Positions 1-7,865 are shown, numbered from the stretch's first letter. The stretch is 16,292 nucleotides of DNA from Actinomycetes bacterium (GCA_023441725.1 JAEZNV010000145.1:1-16292), one strand, 5' to 3'. A program made the numbers and translations. The notes: generated by a model not told the origin, from the letters alone.

Positions 1-72
1 TGTATTAACTCGGGGGGCCCCGTCTGGTGTGCGCGGATGCGTCCGCCAATCCGCGGCTGTCGTGGTCTGCCG

Positions 73-915
73 CTACGCGATGGTTGCGCTGTAAGAGGCG
101 ACGTCCTCGTAGGAATCGGTCAGGTAGGCGTCGATGCCGATGGTCGTGTTGACCAGGTCGTCAAGGCTGTCAAGCTCGCCGCTCGAGAATGTGAATTCCT
201 CAGTGGCGTTGGTGCCGGGCATCAGGTGAGCCGAGAACCAGGGTTCCTTCATGGTGCCGTTGACGTTGGTCTTGCCGGAGGGAGCGTAGAAGGTCAGGTC
301 CTTGTCGCTCTTGTTGGTGATGTTAACAACAAAGCCGATGTCACCCCAGTCGTCCTTGAACTTCTCGGTGATGGTGATGGTGCACAGGTCGTCATCGGCG
401 ACGGTGACGGCGGGGGAGATTTCGATGCTCTGGACGTCGTCGTCTTCGACGGCCTCATCGATCTCTTCTTCCTTCTCGGCCGCCTCGCGATCCTTCTTCA
501 CCGTGCCGGACAGGTCCTTGTCGGACTTGGTAAAGATGAGCTTGTCGCCGTCCACCTCAAGGACGAGCTTGTCGTCTTTGAGCTTCAGGTCGTGCGACTC
601 ATCTTCGGCGGTAATCGTTACGGTGGTGGCGTCCTTGGCCTCCCATTTCAGGTCGGCGACCTCAAGGAACATGTCGAGGACGCCCGTGCCGTCTTCGTCG
701 AGGATCAGGATACAGTTGAGGCCCCACTCCTTGAGCATATCCATGTACTCATCGGTGAGCTCTTCGCCGTCCAAGGTTCCACCCGAGTACTGCCAGCTGC
801 CGACAAAGTTGGCCTTGGGGTCCTTGCCGCCGCCGCTGCAGCCCGTCAGGGCAAAGGCGAGCGCCAGGACGCATGTCAGGAATGCGAGTACGGACTTTTT
901 GAACGTTGTCTTCAT
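73..915 (-). CDS. Lipoprotein with lipocalin-like N-terminal half and C-terminal beta domain
   Basis: A predicted exported lipoprotein of 280 residues. Residues 1-25 form a classic signal (MKTTFKK, then a hydrophobic stretch) ending in a lipobox LTGC, with the lipidated cysteine at position 26 followed by a GSG-rich linker. Residues about 36-130 (FVGSWQYSGG...) resemble the lipocalin-like domain of Gram-positive lipoproteins, with a DEDGTG turn. An acidic and lysine-rich linker (about 130-160) leads to a C-terminal domain (about 165-280) whose NITNKSDKDL segment resembles the immunoglobulin-like DUF4352 type of fold. The start is fixed by AAAGGAGG about 5 bases upstream. It is the last gene of the minus-strand cluster, 81 bp after the SPFH gene, so it may be the extracytoplasmic partner of that cluster or have its own transcript. 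The ligand is unknown; the lipoprotein call is firm, the domain names are tentative. Confidence 0.85.
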   Translation of the reverse strand: MKTTFKKSVLAFLTCVLALAFALTGCSGGGKDPKANFVGSWQYSGGTLDGEELTDEYMDMLKEWGLNCILILDEDGTGVLDMFLEVADLKWEAKDATTVTITAEDESHDLKLKDDKLVLEVDGDKLIFTKSDKDLSGTVKKDREAAEKEEEIDEAVEDDDVQSIEISPAVTVADDDLCTITITEKFKDDWGDIGFVVNITNKSDKDLTFYAPSGKTNVNGTMKEPWFSAHLMPGTNATEEFTFSSGELDSLDDLVNTTIGIDAYLTDSYEDVASYSATIA

Positions 916-996
916 GGTGTCCTCCTTTATCGAACGAAACCCATAGAAGCAAATGCGGGGGTGGCGGACCTCCCCGCCAATTACCAGGTAGAGGGG

Positions 997-2238
997 CTAG
1001 GGCCTGGGTGTTCCGCAGTTGCTGCAGAACTTGCCGCCGTTTTCGCTGCCGCAGTTGGGGCAGAACCACTTGGTCGGTGCCGGGGCGGGTGCGGGACTGC
1101 CACACTCGGGGCAGAACTTGCCGGTGTTGGTGGCACCGCAACTGCAGGTCCACGTGCCGGCCGCGGGGGCAGCGGCAGGAGCCGGTGTGGGGGCGGGTGT
1201 CGGAGTCGGCTGTGGGGCAGCTTGCTGCTGTGCCTGGCCGGCGGCGAACAGCTGGCTGGCATTCATGCCGCCCATGCCACCTGCCATGCCCATGCCCATA
1301 AAGCCTGCCATCGCGCCGTTGGGGTTGGCGGCTGCTGCGCGCATCGCATCGCTCTGGGCGCTGGCGATGTTGGCGGCTGCCATGGTGGGATCGCGCATGA
1401 CCGCGGCCTTCTGCAGGTCCTTGATCATTTGCTCGTCCTCTTGCGAGGCGGCGATGGAGTTGACGCCAAAGCTCACGATCTCGACGCCGCGCAGGTCGCG
1501 CCAGTCGGCAGAGAGGACTTCGTTGAGTGCACGGGCGAGCTCGGTGGTGTGGCCGGGGATGGCGCTGTAGCGGATGCCCATCTCCGAGATCTTGGCAAAG
1601 GCGGGCTGCAGGGCGGTGAGCAGCTCGGACTTAAGCTGGCTGTCGATCTTATCGCGCGTGTAGCTATCGGTCACGTTGCCGCATACGTTGGTGTAAAACA
1701 GCAGCGGGTTGGTGATGCGGTACGAATACTCGCCGTTGCAGCGCACGGAGATGTCGACGTCCAGGCCAATGTTGTTATCGACCACGCGGAAGGGCACAGG
1801 CGAGGCGGTGCCGTACTTGTTGCCGATGATCTCCTTGGTGTTGATAAAGTAGACGCGCTGGTCCTTGCCCGCGTCGCCGCCAAAGGTAAAACGGCTGCCG
1901 ATATTGGCGAACGTCTCCTTGATGGAGTCGCCCAGGTTGCCGCTGAAGACGCTCGGCTCGCTGCCGGTGTCAAAGACAAACTCGCCAGGCTCCAGCGCGA
2001 CCTCGATGATCTTGCCGTTTTGCACCACGAGCATGCCCTGGCCGTCGTTGACGGCGATGACCGAGCCGTTGGAGATAACGTTGTCCTCGCCGCGCGTGTT
2101 GGAGCTGCGACCGCCGGTGCGCTTGCTGCCCTTGCAGGCTAAGACGTCAGCGGGCATCGATTCGCAATAGATAAATTCTTTCCACTGGTCGGCCATGACG
2201 CCGCCGGCAGCTCCCAATCCAGCTCTCAAGAGTCCCAT
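997..2238 (-). CDS. SPFH (stomatin/prohibitin-like) protein with two C-terminal zinc ribbons, YdjI-like
   Basis: A 413-residue protein of the stomatin/prohibitin type with C-terminal zinc ribbons, often annotated as virion core protein-like or YdjI-like. The N-terminus (MGLLRAGLGAAGGVMADQWK) is the typical amphipathic start of this family. The SPFH core covers roughly residues 20-285, including GEFVFDTGSEPSVF (85-98) and the DLRGVEIVSFGVNSI segment near 248-262. Residues about 285-362 are low-complexity, rich in Ala, Met, Gly, Gln and Pro, with a PTPTPAPTPAP linker. Two ribbons follow: C365/C367/C376/C379 and C393/C396/C405/C408. Such proteins coat the inner face of the membrane and are linked to envelope stress; that role is inferred from the family. 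The start follows AAAGGAAG at good spacing. It lies 48 bp downstream of the membrane zinc-ribbon gene, consistent with one operon. Confidence 0.92.
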   Translation of the reverse strand: MGLLRAGLGAAGGVMADQWKEFIYCESMPADVLACKGSKRTGGRSSNTRGEDNVISNGSVIAVNDGQGMLVVQNGKIIEVALEPGEFVFDTGSEPSVFSGNLGDSIKETFANIGSRFTFGGDAGKDQRVYFINTKEIIGNKYGTASPVPFRVVDNNIGLDVDISVRCNGEYSYRITNPLLFYTNVCGNVTDSYTRDKIDSQLKSELLTALQPAFAKISEMGIRYSAIPGHTTELARALNEVLSADWRDLRGVEIVSFGVNSIAASQEDEQMIKDLQKAAVMRDPTMAAANIASAQSDAMRAAAANPNGAMAGFMGMGMAGGMGGMNASQLFAAGQAQQQAAPQPTPTPAPTPAPAAAPAAGTWTCSCGATNTGKFCPECGSPAPAPAPTKWFCPNCGSENGGKFCSNCGTPRP

Positions 2239-2286
2239 GGTGATCTTCCTTTCTCGTCAAAGGCCGGGTGGTATTGGTCAGAATGG

Positions 2287-3597
2287 CTAATCGTCCTTGT
2301 TGTCCTTCATGACAACGGTGGTCTCGGTGTGGCTGAAGGCGTCGTGCTTCTCGGTCAGGTCGAGCTCGCCACAGTAGCAATCGGCGTGGGTGGCCTCGTT
2401 GGCCGTCTTGAGCTGGCTCACCAGCAGCACGTCTGCGATGACCACGATGATCAACGGCGCGACGATGTTGATGAGGATGCCCTCGACGTCAAAAGTGAGG
2501 TAGTCCGGATCGAAGGCATTCCCACCCATAAAGAGAATCTGGGAGAGGACAAACCCGATCACAAAGAACAGCACTGAGGCGATGGCGAGCTTGGGCTTGG
2601 AGCAGGGGAGCTCGCCGACCATGCGACCGGTCTGGCCGTTCATGGCAAACAGGTAGCTCTTGCCGTTCCACGAGGTGGAAAGCATCCACACGGGAAACAG
2701 GGCGTAGTCGCTGTCTTCCCAGGTGTAGTCGAGCTGCTTGCTTTCGACCGTGGCATCGTCATATTCGTCGACGACGGTCTCGCGCAGGGCCGAGATCGTA
2801 CTTTCTTCCATACGACGCTCGGCGCGCGCCTTGCAGGTCTCGCAATCCTCGTCGTAGCGGTTGGCGATGTAGCCGGGCATATACGCGACCGAGAACGGGC
2901 GCAGCGCGTCGTAGTCAAACGGCTCGATGGCGTCCATGTGGCCGTCGGGCATCTTGGACGATCCGTCGACGGGTACGCGCTCAAACGAGATATTGCCCTT
3001 GCGGTAGGCATCGTAGTGGTCGGTGGTCGTGACGGTGCGATCGGATTCCTCAGTCACGGTCTCGTTGGTCGCATCAAAGCACACTTCGCCGTCTACGCGG
3101 GCGCCGTAGAGCCAAAACGGCACGTAAACGCCTTGGACTTCGTCGATATGGTTGCCGGTGACAAAGCTCTTGGGCAGCAAGATCTTGCCCTTGTAGTGTT
3201 CCTTAAGGGCGGCCAGGACGTCGTCGCGCCCGAGTTTAAACGGGATCACCAGGTCGGGTGAGAAGTCGCCCGAAAGCTGACCGGGCGCTACGGCGGAGTT
3301 GCCGCAGTACGGGCAGGTGGTGACGGCGACGGTGCCGTCGGACACGAGCTCGGCGCCGCACGACGAGCAGATGTAGCCGGCGTTTTGAGCCAGCTCCTGC
3401 ACGGCATCGTCGACAGCAGGCTTGGGGACCGCGGCTGCGGCATCGGCCTTGTCCTGGCGCTCGCGATAGAGGGCCTCGACTTCTTCGACTTCAAAACGCG
3501 AATCGCAGTAGTCGCAGACGAGCTTTTGCTCGGCACTGGCAAAGTGAAGGGGGCCGCCACACGCGGGGCACTGATAGTTGACACTCTCGAAGGCCAT
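2287..3597 (-). CDS. Membrane protein with two N-terminal zinc ribbons (TFIIB-type), YdjG-like
   Basis: A 436-residue protein usually annotated as TFIIB-type zinc ribbon-containing. Two ribbons are visible at the N-terminus: C10/C13 with C28/C31, and C77/C80 with C95/C98, joined by a charged and alanine-rich linker. A beta-rich soluble region follows (about 110-335) with VYVPFWLYGARVDGEV near 157-172 and YALFPVWMLSTSWNGKSYLF near 298-317, signatures I associate with this family. Two hydrophobic segments at about 336-357 and 373-394 are probable membrane helices, leaving a polar C-terminal tail with a CYC motif. Despite the annotation name there is no sign of a transcription role. By analogy with Bacillus YdjG/YdjH it may anchor partner proteins at the membrane. 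The start follows GAAAGGA, 24 bp after the upstream gene, so co-transcription is likely. Confidence 0.88.
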   Translation of the reverse strand: MAFESVNYQCPACGGPLHFASAEQKLVCDYCDSRFEVEEVEALYRERQDKADAAAAVPKPAVDDAVQELAQNAGYICSSCGAELVSDGTVAVTTCPYCGNSAVAPGQLSGDFSPDLVIPFKLGRDDVLAALKEHYKGKILLPKSFVTGNHIDEVQGVYVPFWLYGARVDGEVCFDATNETVTEESDRTVTTTDHYDAYRKGNISFERVPVDGSSKMPDGHMDAIEPFDYDALRPFSVAYMPGYIANRYDEDCETCKARAERRMEESTISALRETVVDEYDDATVESKQLDYTWEDSDYALFPVWMLSTSWNGKSYLFAMNGQTGRMVGELPCSKPKLAIASVLFFVIGFVLSQILFMGGNAFDPDYLTFDVEGILINIVAPLIIVVIADVLLVSQLKTANEATHADCYCGELDLTEKHDAFSHTETTVVMKDNKDD

Positions 3598-3621
3598 GAT
3601 CGGTCCTTTCCGTGCCGCAGG

Positions 3622-4359
3622 CTATGCGCCGATGGCGCCGCCGCAGTATTCGCAGCGCCCGCTGGCATCGGGAATGGTGGTTGCACCGCAGAAGGGACAG
3701 GTGACCGCGGTCTTGGGGGCCTTGGCGGCCACGACGCTGTCGCGCGTTTCCTGGCGCAGCTGCACTAGCGCGTCGCGGACCTCGGTTGCCTGGCGCTTGG
3801 CCTCGCGGTATTCGATGGAACCGCGCTGCTCGATGGTGGAGTCGTTCACGCGCAGATCGATCTGGGTAAAGTACGGCGTGTTGACGTGGATGGTCAGATT
3901 GAAGTCGTAATCCAGGTCGTAGCGCGGCGGGTTATAGCTCTCGCGCTCGCCGTCTTTGGTCTCGCGATAGATCTCGGTGCGATGCTCGTCGATATCCATA
4001 TCGCAGCCGAGTACCTGCGAGAACTCGATGATGTCGGGGTTGGCGTCGCGCCAGCGGCTCTGCGAGGTAATGATCAGCAGGCCCGCGTCTTCGTCGAGCA
4101 TGATGTTGGTGCGCCCGGCAGAGAGCGTGCGCGTGGGGTTGAACGAGGCCAGGCGCTCGGCATTGGCCTCGCGGTAGGCGAGTTGCTCGCGGATATCGTC
4201 CGCGGTGCTGGAGCGATAGCCGTGAAAGTAGGGGGAGAGCTTGCCGGCGCACTCTTTGCACAGGTAGCCTTCGTTGATTTTGGTCTTTCCCAAAAGTCCC
4301 AGCTCGGTACCGCAAATCGCGCACTCTTTCTTCTCGAACATCTTGTCAAAGAAGCCCAT
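3622..4359 (-). CDS. DUF4428-type zinc-ribbon protein
   Basis: A 245-residue soluble protein, first gene of the minus-strand cluster. The N-terminus carries a DUF4428-like four-cysteine ribbon (C13/C16 and C34/C37, in KECAICGTELG and YLCKECAGK). The middle (about 75-175) is a beta-rich domain that probably corresponds to the uncharacterised region often found with DUF4428. A helical, charged segment (about 180-215) precedes a second ribbon at C221/C224 and C236/C239. There is no signal peptide or membrane segment. The start has GGGAGG five bases upstream, and that site lies at the edge of an inverted repeat. All three cytoplasmic proteins of the cluster share paired zinc ribbons, suggesting they interact or bind a common partner. 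No enzymatic function can be assigned. Confidence 0.85.
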   Translation of the reverse strand: MGFFDKMFEKKECAICGTELGLLGKTKINEGYLCKECAGKLSPYFHGYRSSTADDIREQLAYREANAERLASFNPTRTLSAGRTNIMLDEDAGLLIITSQSRWRDANPDIIEFSQVLGCDMDIDEHRTEIYRETKDGERESYNPPRYDLDYDFNLTIHVNTPYFTQIDLRVNDSTIEQRGSIEYREAKRQATEVRDALVQLRQETRDSVVAAKAPKTAVTCPFCGATTIPDASGRCEYCGGAIGA

Positions 4360-4367
4360 GGCTGCCT

Positions 4368-4405
4368 CCCATCAACAGGTAGCGTGTGTCACTTTTGATG
4401 ATGGG
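4368..4405. promoter_or_regulatory. Inverted repeat touching the ribosome binding site of the zinc-ribbon cluster
   Basis: CCCATCAACA (4368-4377) and TGATGATGGG (4396-4405) pair at 9 of 10 positions across an 18-base loop. On the minus strand this lies just upstream of the DUF4428 gene, and one arm includes the GGG of its Shine-Dalgarno GGGAGG. It could be an operator or a hairpin that partly hides the ribosome binding site; the sequence alone does not say which. Confidence 0.4.
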
Positions 4406-4476
4406 GGAGCAGACAATCTTGCACGATACCCAGACGGCTCAACGAGTCTCCACAACTGGGACACATGGCCCATTTT

Positions 4477-4513
4477 CGACTAGTCGCTGGGGACGTTCTT
4501 AAACGGCTAGTCG
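4477..4513. repeat. REP-like hairpin, GGGGACGTTCTT core
   Basis: Arms CGACTAG (4477-4483) and CTAGTCG (4507-4513) enclose a loop containing GGGGACGTTCTTAAA. The left arm continues into a small palindrome, CGACTAGTCG. The loop core is shared, with one base change, with the neighbouring hairpin at 4521-4549 and with 11206-11234, while the arms differ. Conserved loop plus variable self-complementary arms is typical of a dispersed palindromic repeat. It lies between the ends of two minus-strand transcription units. Confidence 0.65.
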
Positions 4514-4520
4514 CCGGGGA

Positions 4521-4549
4521 CACTCATTGGGGACGTACTTAAATGAGTG
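4521..4549. repeat. REP-like hairpin, GGGGACGTACTT core (copy 1)
   Basis: Arms CACTCATT (4521-4528) and AATGAGTG (4542-4549) flank a 13-base loop with GGGGACGTACTT. The whole 29-base unit is repeated without change at 11206-11234. It sits 58 bp downstream of the DUF1593 stop codon on the minus strand and could also act on that transcript's 3' end. No T-run follows, so it is not called a terminator. Confidence 0.75.
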
Positions 4550-4567
4550 GCAGTTGGGGAGACTCCA

Positions 4568-4595
4568 TGCCGAATGTGGCGGCTGCCGAATGTGG
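4568..4595. repeat. Short direct repeat, 12 bases twice
   Basis: TGCCGAATGTGG occurs at 4568-4579 and again at 4584-4595, just beyond the DUF1593 stop codon. It may be a small tandem duplication. No function is evident. Confidence 0.5.
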
Positions 4596-4607
4596 GTGCC
4601 GTCCTTG

Positions 4608-6119
4608 CTACGCCACGGTCACGGCGACCTGGGCGTAGCGGCTGCAGGGGCGCTCGGTGCGCGTCTGCACGGTGAGGGTGAGCACAAAGCGGTCGCCGGG
4701 CTGCGCGTCGGCGGGCACGATAAAAGTGGTGCTCACCGTGCATTCCTGCCACACCGAAAGATCCTGCACGCCTGCATAGCTCGACGGGTCCATGGCGACA
4801 TCCCAATGTGCATCAAAGCCCTTGCCGTCGGGGTCGACGATGGTCGCTGCAAGGGCGACGCGCTCGCCTGCTGTGGCACTGCGGTCGGCCGTGGCCTCGA
4901 CAACACGTGCCGGATGCGAGCAGATGGCCGGATCATGAGCACACCATTGCGCGCGGGCGGCGAAGTCTTCCTGATAGGCGCGCAGGTAAGGATTGAGGTT
5001 GCTGCTCGCGGGTGTACCCAAGGCGGCAAAACCAGTGGGTGCGTCCGAGTCGGGGTGACCGTCGAGGAACATGCGGCCGAGCAGTGTGTCGAAGCCGCGG
5101 TCATCGATACCGCGCAGGCCAAACGGCAGCAGCGGAATATAGGTCATGCTGTCGCCTTCGCCCATAAAGTCGCAGCGCTCAAACTGCATCGCGGGCACGC
5201 CTTCTAGACCCCAATCCAGACGGGCATGCTTGCCAAACTGAAAGCGCTCGGGCTCGTTTTCGTAGACCTTGCCATCGCCATAGAGCATATAGCGCGCCAT
5301 GAGGGGGCCGTTGCCCTGCGTGAGATTCTGCTCGGGCCAAGGAGCCTGAAACAACGGCAGCGAATCGGGCTGCGCCATCTTGGCGTCGACATAGCCGCCA
5401 TACATATAGGGCGCGCGCCAAAAGATGAGCTCGGGAAAGAGCTCGCGTCCATGGTCGAGCCATGAGTTGTCCTGCCCTATGCCATCGGCAACGCCCATCA
5501 CGCGCACCTTCTGATAGACCCGCTGCTGCACGGCGGGCCATTCGGGCGTGGCGCGATAACGCTCGGCAATGCTCATAAGGGCGCGAACGATGGTGTTCAT
5601 GCCACCCCAGCTGAGCAGCCATAACGTACGCGGGTCGTCGTCCATGATGGCGTCGGCGATGACCCGCGAACCTGGTGTTTCCTCGCGCACATCGCCCTCA
5701 AAAGCAACATTTCCCACAAAGGTGCGCTCGATCATCTGGGCAGGCGTGGGAAACGGCGGCTCACCGGCAGCGTCCGCATTCGCCTGCAACTGCGGCCAAG
5801 CCTGGGCATACTCATTACTCCAGAGACTTTCGATCCAATGCTCGGGAAACGGACGATACTCACGAAGCTCCCCGGCCAGCGGATCGGGCTCATGAGGCAC
5901 AACAGCCCACTCGTAAGAGCGACGCCCCTTAGTCCGCCAATGCGAATTCACCTCGCCGAGCGTATGGACGCCATCGCCAAGAAAGTGATACTGCGAAGCC
6001 GTATACACCACAGCCTGAACATCAAGCACATTAAGATACAGAGCCAAATGAACGAGTGAGTTCATATCGTCGACTTCCATATCAGTAGTAACAATCACCC
6101 GAGTTAACTCTTGGGACAT
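4608..6119 (-). CDS. DUF1593 / Sde182-type nucleoside-hydrolase-like protein
   Basis: A 503-residue protein of the DUF1593 family (nucleoside-hydrolase-like, cellulose-binding protein Sde182 group). The N-terminal RVIVTTDMEVDDMNSLVHLA has aspartates D13, D17 and D18 placed like the calcium-binding DxDxxxDD of nucleoside hydrolases. The hydrolase-like domain runs to about residue 300, with LWLLSWGGMNTIVRAL in the middle, and a C-terminal beta domain (about 402-503, ADRSATAGERVALAATIVDPDG) matches the immunoglobulin-like end of this family. The start chosen at 6119 has GGAG nine bases upstream; an in-frame ATG at 6143 has none. There is no signal peptide, unlike the secreted Sde182 protein, so it should act in the cytoplasm. 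Family substrates are poorly known; glycoside hydrolysis is inferred from the neighbouring esterase, PTS and glycosidase genes. Confidence 0.85.
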   Translation of the reverse strand: MSQELTRVIVTTDMEVDDMNSLVHLALYLNVLDVQAVVYTASQYHFLGDGVHTLGEVNSHWRTKGRRSYEWAVVPHEPDPLAGELREYRPFPEHWIESLWSNEYAQAWPQLQANADAAGEPPFPTPAQMIERTFVGNVAFEGDVREETPGSRVIADAIMDDDPRTLWLLSWGGMNTIVRALMSIAERYRATPEWPAVQQRVYQKVRVMGVADGIGQDNSWLDHGRELFPELIFWRAPYMYGGYVDAKMAQPDSLPLFQAPWPEQNLTQGNGPLMARYMLYGDGKVYENEPERFQFGKHARLDWGLEGVPAMQFERCDFMGEGDSMTYIPLLPFGLRGIDDRGFDTLLGRMFLDGHPDSDAPTGFAALGTPASSNLNPYLRAYQEDFAARAQWCAHDPAICSHPARVVEATADRSATAGERVALAATIVDPDGKGFDAHWDVAMDPSSYAGVQDLSVWQECTVSTTFIVPADAQPGDRFVLTLTVQTRTERPCSRYAQVAVTVA

Positions 6120-6247
6120 AGGAACAGCTCCAATCAAAATCAATTCAGCCAGTTACGCGCAAGGCAAGACGGGACCCACGCCCCCATCGCCATCGACCCG
6201 GCGTGCTGCCGGAAGCGGCCGGCCAGGGTCTCAGCAATGGAAACACA

Positions 6248-6370
6248 GCGGGCACTGGGGTTTACCTCTGCAAACATTCCGCAGGGGGCATGGTCCGGCG
6301 CAGCGCGAAGCGCAAAGCGCCGAACCATGCATGCCCGAGGACGTTTGCAGAGGTAAACCCCAGTGCCCGC
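6248..6370. repeat. 123-bp inverted repeat with perfect 28-base arms
   Basis: Bases 6248-6275 (GCGGGCACTGGGGTTTACCT...) are exactly complementary to 6343-6370. Inside, GCATGGTCCGGCGC near 6288-6301 pairs with its near-complement around 6311-6326, so most of the element can fold into one long imperfect stem with a short apex. It starts 12 bp downstream of the esterase stop codon on the minus strand and ends about 130 bp before the DUF1593 start. It could end or stabilise the esterase transcript and uncouple the two genes, or be a non-autonomous mobile palindrome. There is no T-run and no clear target duplication. Confidence 0.8.
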
Positions 6371-6381
6371 GAAGGGACGGA

Positions 6382-7719
6382 TTACCTATCGACCCTGGCC
6401 GACCACTCCCAGCAGCCCACCGGCTCGCCGTCGATGAGTACGTTGCCCCCGTCGAAGTCTTGATAACACAGGTCGTTGAATTGGTGGATCCACACGCCGT
6501 GGTTGAACGTCTTCTTAGGCGAGCCATCGGCCTCGCGATAGCGCCCGGTCAGGTCCTCGACATGGCTAAAGTAGGTGAGGTGCACGTTGGCTCCGGCGTC
6601 ACGCAGGCGTGCCGTGAGCGGCAGCGCGGTCTGTTGCGGAGACACGAGCTCGTCGCCCTTGGAGTGCGTAAACCACAGCGGTGTCTTGGCAAGCGCGGCT
6701 ACGTCCTCGTCCGTGGCGTTGTACCACGGGGCACAGCAGGGAAGGCCGGCGGCAAAGAAATCGGGGTAGTCGGCGCACAGGCGCAGGGTCATAAAGCCGC
6801 CGTTGGAAAGGCCGGCGACCACGATGCGATCGGTGTCGATGCGTTCGGCATGCTCGGCGACAAACTCGTCGATGAGCGCCTTGAGTACGGGGGAGTAGAT
6901 GCTCTGGTTGGAGCGACCGAGCTGCTCGACGCCGTTATCCATCCAAAACGTGGGTGACTGCGGCACGAGCACCCAGGCAAAGCCGCCAAAGTAGCGCTGG
7001 ATTTGCGCCTGGCTAATGGCTGTCACGCGGTTGCCGATATAGGCGCGCGCGGGGCCCTCGCCTTGCGTGGAACCCTTGCCTTCACCGGCGCCGTGCAGGT
7101 ACACCACGAGCGGGGCCTTTTGGGGCACGACCATGGCCTCGGGCGCGAAGGGATTGAAGCAGGCCGAGTCCTCTGCCTTAAAGCTGGGCTCAAAGAAGCC
7201 GTACTCGAGTGCGATGCCATTGACGGCGGTCTTTTGTACGGCATTGCTCCAGCCCTTGAGCGCGGGGCAGATGTCGCCGCGACAGGTATCGAAGACCAGG
7301 CCGCAGGTGGGGCCGACGCCGTCGTTGCCGGGAAGAGCCGCGAGCTGCGTGATGCGCAGCTGGTCATCGAGCATGCGCGAGCCCAGGACGCTGCCTTCGA
7401 TCTTTTTGGTCAGGCGCTGCTCGGCGACCTCGAGTGCCACATGGGTGCCCACGGCGAGCTTGCGGCCGTTCTCGTCGCACGGATACGCGGCGAGAACGTC
7501 GATGTAACCCACGGAGGGCGCGGCATGGTCGGCGCCGTGCTCCTTGCGCATCAGGACCTCGCCCGTGCGCTCGTGACGCTCTGCATATATATGGAAAGTG
7601 TTCGCATCGATATCGTTGGCGCGCACGGTGCAGGGCAGGTCGAGAACGACCTTGCTGATCCAGGGGCCAAAGTCGCCCAAGGTGGTGACGGTTGCGTAGG
7701 TACACGATTTGAGTTCCAT
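6382..7719 (-). CDS. Serine esterase / prolyl-oligopeptidase-family alpha/beta hydrolase
   Basis: A 445-residue alpha/beta hydrolase. The N-terminal half (about 1-170) is beta-rich and probably an immunoglobulin-like accessory domain, as in some two-domain bacterial esterases. The catalytic domain starts near residue 200: VVYLHGAGEG (205-214) supplies the oxyanion region, GLSNGG (303-308) carries the nucleophile S305, and D356 (SKGDELV) and H407 (FNHGVW) are the likely acid and histidine. No signal peptide is present, so it should be cytoplasmic. The start at 7719 is preceded by AAGGAGG with ideal spacing; a longer frame from 7776 lacks a site. It is transcribed away from the PTS operon through the shared control region, which suggests a role in removing acyl groups from the imported sugar. 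The substrate is inferred, not shown. Confidence 0.87.
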   Translation of the reverse strand: MELKSCTYATVTTLGDFGPWISKVVLDLPCTVRANDIDANTFHIYAERHERTGEVLMRKEHGADHAAPSVGYIDVLAAYPCDENGRKLAVGTHVALEVAEQRLTKKIEGSVLGSRMLDDQLRITQLAALPGNDGVGPTCGLVFDTCRGDICPALKGWSNAVQKTAVNGIALEYGFFEPSFKAEDSACFNPFAPEAMVVPQKAPLVVYLHGAGEGKGSTQGEGPARAYIGNRVTAISQAQIQRYFGGFAWVLVPQSPTFWMDNGVEQLGRSNQSIYSPVLKALIDEFVAEHAERIDTDRIVVAGLSNGGFMTLRLCADYPDFFAAGLPCCAPWYNATDEDVAALAKTPLWFTHSKGDELVSPQQTALPLTARLRDAGANVHLTYFSHVEDLTGRYREADGSPKKTFNHGVWIHQFNDLCYQDFDGGNVLIDGEPVGCWEWSARVDR

Positions 7720-7768
7720 GAGCTGCCTCCTTTGTGCCGCAAATACTAAACAATCGCGGCAATACAAT

Positions 7769-7782
7769 CTAAACATGTTTAG
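7769..7782. promoter_or_regulatory. Perfect 14-bp palindrome, candidate operator of the esterase gene
   Basis: CTAAACATGTTTAG is its own reverse complement. On the minus strand it lies directly after TTTACA, a possible -35, and before TTGTAT/GTATTG, a weak -10, about 50 bp upstream of the esterase start. A protein bound here would cover that promoter, so repression is the simplest reading. Confidence 0.5.
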
Positions 7783-7851
7783 TGTAAAGCAGAATTAGAG
7801 AATAAGCAGATGAACTCGGTAAACGGTCAAATCAAACACTCAATGAACTAC

Positions 7852-7865
7852 TAAACACTCGTTTA
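7852..7865. promoter_or_regulatory. TAAAC-N4-GTTTA inverted repeat, candidate operator
   Basis: TAAACACTCGTTTA has the same TAAAC/GTTTA half-sites as the palindrome at 7769-7782, but a 4-base rather than a 2-base centre. It lies mid-way in the divergent region. Confidence 0.4.

Noticed and set aside
31..50. Small hairpin GCGGA-TGCG-TCCGC near the left edge
   Set aside because: Short stem without a T-run on either strand. It may belong to the end of the lipoprotein transcript, but is too weak to call a terminator.
37..2142. 701-codon open frame on the plus strand
   Set aside because: It runs antisense to the lipoprotein and SPFH genes, whose motifs and ribosome binding sites are clear. Its product is low-complexity and Gly/Val/Ala-rich, as expected from the opposite strand of high-GC codons.
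4477..4549. CRISPR-like array
   Set aside because: Only two units with different arms, no regular spacers and no cas genes.
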